Source: Streptomyces sp. NBC_01268 (lineage in GTDB: Bacteria; Actinomycetota; Actinomycetes; Streptomycetales; Streptomycetaceae). Taken from it: a DNA stretch of 64,000 nucleotides. The position numbers and the translations under genes were made by a program. Positions 60,732 to 64,000 of this stretch are shown one piece after another (the first letter of the stretch is position 1; each line of letters opens with the position of its first letter). The DNA is taken from positions 5,084,001-5,148,000 of the forward strand of contig NZ_CP108454.1 in assembly GCF_036240795.1 (NCBI RefSeq). Reading direction: 5' to 3'. The notes below the pieces were generated by a model, which was not told where the DNA came from, searched no databases, and saw only the letters and a program-made list of their open reading frames with translations.

Positions 60732-62305
60732 CGCTCCCCCACCTCGCCCTGGCTGCTGCGGGTCTGCAGCTCCCGTGCGATCCCGGAGGCGTCCCGGGGC
60801 AGCCGCAGCACGAACACCGCGCCGTCCACCCGGCCTTCCTCGTCCGTCGAGTTGGCGGCGCTGATCGAACCGCCGTGGATCAGCGCGTTCTCCATGGCGA
60901 TCGACAGGCCGAGACCGCTGCCCTCGGACCGCGGCCGGGAGGCGCTCGCCTTGTAGAAGCGGTCGAAGACGTGCGGCAGGACCTCCACGGGGATGCCGGG
61001 CCCGTGGTCGCGCACCGCGATCACCAGGTCCTCCCTGTCCTCCCCGCCCTCGCCGCCCTCTGCGTCCCCGCCGTGCTCGGGCACCTCGGTCCGCACCGAG
61101 ACCCGCACCGGCGAACCGCCGTGCTTGAGCGCGTTGCCGATCAGGTTGGCCAGGATCACGTCGAGCCGGCGCGGGTCGAGGCGCGCCACGATCCCGCGCT
61201 CGGCGTCCAGGTCCACCGCGTCCAGCCAGGCCCGCGCGTCGATGCACGCGGTGATCTGGTCGGCGATGTCCACGTCGTCGAGGACGAGCCGCGCGGTGCC
61301 CGCGTCGAAGCGGGTCACCTCCATCAGGTTCTCCACCAGGTCGTTGAGCCGCCGGGTCTCGCTGACCACCAGCGCCACCGCCGGGGCGATCATCGGGTCG
61401 AGCGTGTCCTGCTCGTCCTCCAGGACCTCGGTGACGGCCGTCAGCGCGGTCAGCGGGGTGCGCAGCTCGTGCGACATGTCGGCGACGAAGCGGCGGCTCG
61501 CCTCGTCCCGGGCGCTCATGTCCGCGACCCGCTTCTGCAGCGATTCGGCGGCGCCGTTGAACGTACGCGAGAGATCGGCCAGTTCGTCGGTGCCGGAGAC
61601 CTGCAGGCGGGTGTCCAGCTTGCCCTCGCCGAGCTGCCGGGCGGCCTCGCCGAGCCGCTGCACCGGCCGCAGCACGGTGGCGGCCGCGACCTGCGCGAGC
61701 AGCACGGAGCCGATCACCGCGAGCCCGGTGGCGATCCCGAGGGACCAGGACAGGGAGTTGAGGTCGGCCTTCTCCGCGGCGAGCGACTTGAACATGTAGC
61801 CGGTCGGCCCGCCGCCGTCGATCTTCGTCCCGCCGACCAGGAACGGCGTCGAGCCGCGCTGCGTCCGCTGCCAGAACAGGTGGTACGGGAAGTCGTTGGC
61901 GTCCGTCACCGGTCGCTTGGTCGCCACCGCGGTCTGCAGCGAACGCGGTACGTCCGCGAGCGTGAACGCGTCCGGGTCGGAGGCGCCGACGATCGGCTTG
62001 CCCGCGTCGCGCTCCCCGATGAGCAGCACGCTGTAGCCGGCGCTGCCGCTCGCCATCTGCTCGGCGGTGCGCCGCAGCTCCTCCTCCGTGGGCCGCGGCG
62101 GCAGCGTCGCCGCCCGGTTCTGCATCTCCTGCCGGAAGTCGTTGAGCGCCCCGTTCTGGGTGCGCGTGAGCACCGCCTCACGGTTCAGCCAGTACGCGAT
62201 GCCGGAGGCGGCGGCGGCAGCGGTGAGCGCGACGAGGGCGAACACGATGACGAGCCGGAGCCGCAGGCTGGTGAGCCGGAGCCCCGCGATGATCCCTTTG
62301 CTCAC
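60728..62305 (-). CDS. afsQ2: sensor histidine kinase AfsQ2
   Basis: Membrane histidine kinase of 525 aa. Helix 1 (residues about 18-40), an extracytoplasmic sensor (45-185), helix 2 (188-210), HAMP (210-262), HisKA with the phosphorylated His279 in MSHELRTPLTAL, and HATPase_c with NLIGNALKHG, DHGPGIP and GSGLGLSIA. An acidic Glu/Gly insert (GGDAEGGEGGEDRED) lies within the ATP-binding domain. The GTG start overlaps the afsQ1 stop (GTGA). In S. coelicolor the pair affects antibiotic output and nitrogen (glutamate) responses. Confidence 0.92.
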   Translation of the reverse strand: MSKGIIAGLRLTSLRLRLVIVFALVALTAAAAASGIAYWLNREAVLTRTQNGALNDFRQEMQNRAATLPPRPTEEELRRTAEQMASGSAGYSVLLIGERDAGKPIVGASDPDAFTLADVPRSLQTAVATKRPVTDANDFPYHLFWQRTQRGSTPFLVGGTKIDGGGPTGYMFKSLAAEKADLNSLSWSLGIATGLAVIGSVLLAQVAAATVLRPVQRLGEAARQLGEGKLDTRLQVSGTDELADLSRTFNGAAESLQKRVADMSARDEASRRFVADMSHELRTPLTALTAVTEVLEDEQDTLDPMIAPAVALVVSETRRLNDLVENLMEVTRFDAGTARLVLDDVDIADQITACIDARAWLDAVDLDAERGIVARLDPRRLDVILANLIGNALKHGGSPVRVSVRTEVPEHGGDAEGGEGGEDREDLVIAVRDHGPGIPVEVLPHVFDRFYKASASRPRSEGSGLGLSIAMENALIHGGSISAANSTDEEGRVDGAVFVLRLPRDASGIARELQTRSSQGEVGER

Positions 62306-62979
62306 GCAGGGACGTCCAGCCGGTAACCGACACCCCGCACCGTGCGGATCAGGGTCGGCGAGGACGGCACGTCCTCGACCTTCGCCCGCAGCCGCTGCAC
62401 GCAGGCGTCCACCAGCCGCGAGTCGCCCAGGTAGTCGTGCTCCCACACGAGCCGCAGCAACTGCTGGCGCGACAGGGCCTGTCCGGGCCGCCGGCTCAGC
62501 TCCAGGAGCAGCCGCAGCTCGGTCGGGGTGAGCTGGAGGTCCTCGCCGTTCTTGGTGACGGTCATCGCCGAGCGGTCGATGACCAGCGAGCCGAAGCTGG
62601 CCGAGTCGGTGGACTCCCGCTCGCCGCGGCGCAGCACCGCCCGGATCCGGGCGTCGAGCACCCGGCCCTGGACGGGCTTGACCACGTAGTCGTCGGCTCC
62701 GGACTCCAGGCCCACGACCACGTCGATGTCGTCGCTGCGGGCCGTGAGCAGGATGATCGGCAGCTGGTCCGTGCGCCGGATCCGACGGCACACCTCGAAA
62801 CCGTCGATGCCGGGCAGCATCACGTCCAGCACGACCAGGTCGGGCCGCTGTTCCTTCAGCAGCTTCAGACCGTCCTCTCCCGTCGCCGCGGTGGCCACAC
62901 GGTGGCCCTGGCGGGACAGGGAGAGTTCGAGGGCCGTGCGGATGGCGTCGTCGTCCTCGATCAGCAACAGGAAAGGCAC
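62302..62979 (-). CDS. afsQ1: response regulator AfsQ1
   Basis: OmpR/PhoB-family regulator, 225 aa. Receiver domain with acidic pocket EDDD at residues 8-11, phospho-acceptor Asp52 (VVLDVMLPG), Thr in LLTARSDD and Lys in VVKPVQG; winged-helix domain from about 128 (SFGSLVIDRSAMTV ... LIRTVRGVGYRLD). GTG 62979 gives the family's usual 225 residues; ATG 62997 adds six. It binds GTnAC-N6-GTnAC sites, one of which lies upstream between it and sigQ. Confidence 0.94.
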   Translation of the reverse strand: MPFLLLIEDDDAIRTALELSLSRQGHRVATAATGEDGLKLLKEQRPDLVVLDVMLPGIDGFEVCRRIRRTDQLPIILLTARSDDIDVVVGLESGADDYVVKPVQGRVLDARIRAVLRRGERESTDSASFGSLVIDRSAMTVTKNGEDLQLTPTELRLLLELSRRPGQALSRQQLLRLVWEHDYLGDSRLVDACVQRLRAKVEDVPSSPTLIRTVRGVGYRLDVPA

Positions 62980-63048
62980 GGGCTCATTCTGTCCCATCGG
63001 CCGTCCGAGTTCGACCGTCCGGCCGGGCCGCTGTGCGACCCCCCGCCT

Positions 63049-63064
63049 GTGACACGCCTGTGAC
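63049..63064. promoter_or_regulatory. AfsQ1-type binding site
   Basis: GTGAC-N6-GTGAC matches the described AfsQ1 consensus GTnAC-N6-GTnAC exactly, midway between the divergent afsQ1 and sigQ genes. Confidence 0.85.
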
Positions 63065-63148
63065 AGTCGGGGGACACCGCCATGAAGTGGGCCGGGCAGG
63101 CTTTTCGACATCAGGGACCTACGGACTCCGAACGACGGGGGGCGCGGA

Positions 63149-63871
63149 ATGAACGCACTGCACAGCACCACCTCAAGCGCAGTTGTCACGCGTCTCCACG
63201 ACGTCACACGGAGCACCGAGAAGTCCGGCGCGGTGAACGGACGGGGGTGCGTTCGCAGCGTCGGGCGTCAGTACAAGGCGCCGTACATGGTCGCCGTGAC
63301 TGACGGGGCAGCGGTGTACGGGGAGGTCACGGGGGAGCGCTCCGGCTGTTCGGAGGCCGAGTTCACGGCCTACGTCCAGGAGCGCCGGGCCTCCCTGTAC
63401 GCCACCGCCTACCACCTGACCGGTGACCGTTTCGAGGCCGAGGACCTGCTGCAGAGCGCGCTGTTCTCCACGTACCGGGCCTGGGACCGGATCAGCGACA
63501 AGGCCGCGGTCGGCGGCTACCTGCGGCGCACCATGACCAATCTGCACATCAGCGCCTGGCGCCGGCGCAAGCTCAACGAGTACCCGACCGAGGAGCTCCC
63601 GGAGACGGTGGGCGAGACGGACGCGATGCGGGGCACCGAGCTGCGCGCGGTCCTGTGGCAGGCGCTGGCCCGGCTGCCCGAGCTCCAGCGCACGATGCTG
63701 GTGCTGCGCTACTACGAGGGCCGCACGGATCCGGAGATCGCCGAGATCCTGGACATCAGTGTCGGCACGGTGAAGTCGAGCATCTGGCGCTCGCTGCGAA
63801 GGCTGCGCGAGGACGAGGTGCTGAGCTTCGGCCGTGACGAGGAGGAGTCCTTCGGGCAGCTTGTCGCCTGA
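63149..63871 (+). CDS. sigQ: SigE-family sigma factor SigQ
   Basis: ECF sigma factor of 240 aa. A divergent N-terminal tail of about 65 residues precedes region 2 (FTAYVQERRASLYATAYHLTGDRFEAEDLLQSALFSTYRAW) and region 4 (LARLPELQRTMLVLRYYEGRTDPEIAEI, HTH SVGTVKSSIWRSLRRL). It is divergent from afsQ1 with the AfsQ1 site between, matching the S. coelicolor arrangement where AfsQ1 activates sigQ and SigQ counteracts AfsQ output. ATG 63149 is used; ATG 63287 is a possible shorter start. Confidence 0.92.
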   Translation: MNALHSTTSSAVVTRLHDVTRSTEKSGAVNGRGCVRSVGRQYKAPYMVAVTDGAAVYGEVTGERSGCSEAEFTAYVQERRASLYATAYHLTGDRFEAEDLLQSALFSTYRAWDRISDKAAVGGYLRRTMTNLHISAWRRRKLNEYPTEELPETVGETDAMRGTELRAVLWQALARLPELQRTMLVLRYYEGRTDPEIAEILDISVGTVKSSIWRSLRRLREDEVLSFGRDEEESFGQLVA

Positions 63872-63880
63872 AGGCGGTAC

Positions 63881-63934
63881 GGGGGACCACGGGGGAAAAC
63901 GGGGGACCGTACGGGGGTAACGGGGTAACGGGGG
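63881..63934 (+). repeat. G-run array after sigQ
   Basis: Six runs of four or five G (63881, 63891, 63901, 63913, 63922, 63930) separated by loops of 4-7 bases such as ACCAC, AAAAC and TAAC. The plus strand, and thus the mRNA, could fold a G-quadruplex. Confidence 0.8.
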
Positions 63935-63942
63935 AAGAACGG

Positions 63943-63982
63943 CGAGGGCCGGACAGGATCGGGGGATCCTGTCCGGCCCTCG
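63943..63982 (+). terminator. sigQ terminator, 18-bp hairpin
   Basis: 63943-63960 pairs perfectly with 63965-63982 around a GGGG tetraloop. Confidence 0.9.
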
Positions 63983-64000
63983 GCGCGTGGGGAGCGCGTG

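Overview
The window is a 64 kb piece of a high-GC actinomycete chromosome, almost certainly Streptomyces. It has strong G/C bias at third codon positions, many GTG starts, ATGA/GTGA-coupled operons and many ECF sigma factors. From memory, the gene order matches the S. coelicolor core region around SCO4839 to SCO4908 (trpS, sdhCDAB, a nonulosonic acid cluster, a bmpA-type nucleoside transporter with cdd, deoA and add, then afsQ1/afsQ2/sigQ). It is mostly core chromosome. I see no rRNA, tRNA, CRISPR, prophage, insertion sequence or large biosynthetic gene cluster.

Layout. 0-3.4 kb: pentapeptide-repeat protein, small hypothetical gene, a start-less gene remnant, trpS, a 2H phosphoesterase. 3.4-8.7 kb: a divergent set matching the mycobacterial decaprenyl-phosphoryl-arabinose pathway (DprE1- and DprE2-like on minus; PAP2 phosphatase, UbiA-type phosphoribosyltransferase and GtrA on plus), then YihY. 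8.6-12 kb: D-Ala-D-Ala carboxypeptidase, SCO4848-type membrane protein, metallophosphoesterase. 12-18.5 kb: solute-binding protein, a SigE-type sigma factor with a membrane partner, TetR, MFS/MarR pair. 18.6-22 kb: succinate dehydrogenase operon. 22.3-29 kb: UraD-like protein, GH20 lipoprotein, hypotheticals, a Clp-N/HTH protein, a sigma/anti-sigma pair. 29-33.7 kb: L,D-transpeptidase, acyl-CoA mutase, LeuE-like exporter, MerR. 33.8-41 kb: nonulosonic acid (Kdn/sialic acid-like) surface-polymer cluster. 41-50 kb: M20 hydrolase, nucleoside ABC transporter, cdd, deoA, Uma2. 50-57 kb: HAD, STAS-like, ECF sigma, second L,D-transpeptidase, MFS/LysR pair, hydrolase, GNAT. 57-64 kb: adenosine deaminase, secreted protein, PspC, VanZ, and the AfsQ lipoprotein/AfsQ2/AfsQ1/SigQ system.

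How genes work together. The transporter, cytidine deaminase, thymidine phosphorylase and adenosine deaminase form a nucleoside salvage set. Four intergenic copies of CTACGCGCGTAG-like 12-mers sit in front of bmpA, the ABC ATPase, deoA and add, which suggests one regulon whose regulator is not in the window. The NeuB-like synthase, a NeuA cytidylyltransferase fused to a HAD phosphatase and several glycosyltransferases could make and transfer a CMP-activated nonulosonic acid without a 2-epimerase. AfsQ1/Q2 is divergent from sigQ, with a GTnAC-N6-GTnAC AfsQ1-type box between them.

The most notable signals are the four-site nucleoside motif; two genes without ATG/GTG/TTG starts (ABC ATPase, UraD-like); a leaderless promoter wrapped in two matching palindromes in front of the Clp-N/HTH gene; a hairpin-rich non-coding stretch beside it; at least eight TAnnnT-N6/7-start leaderless architectures; and G-quadruplex-type repeats beside two sigma-factor genes.
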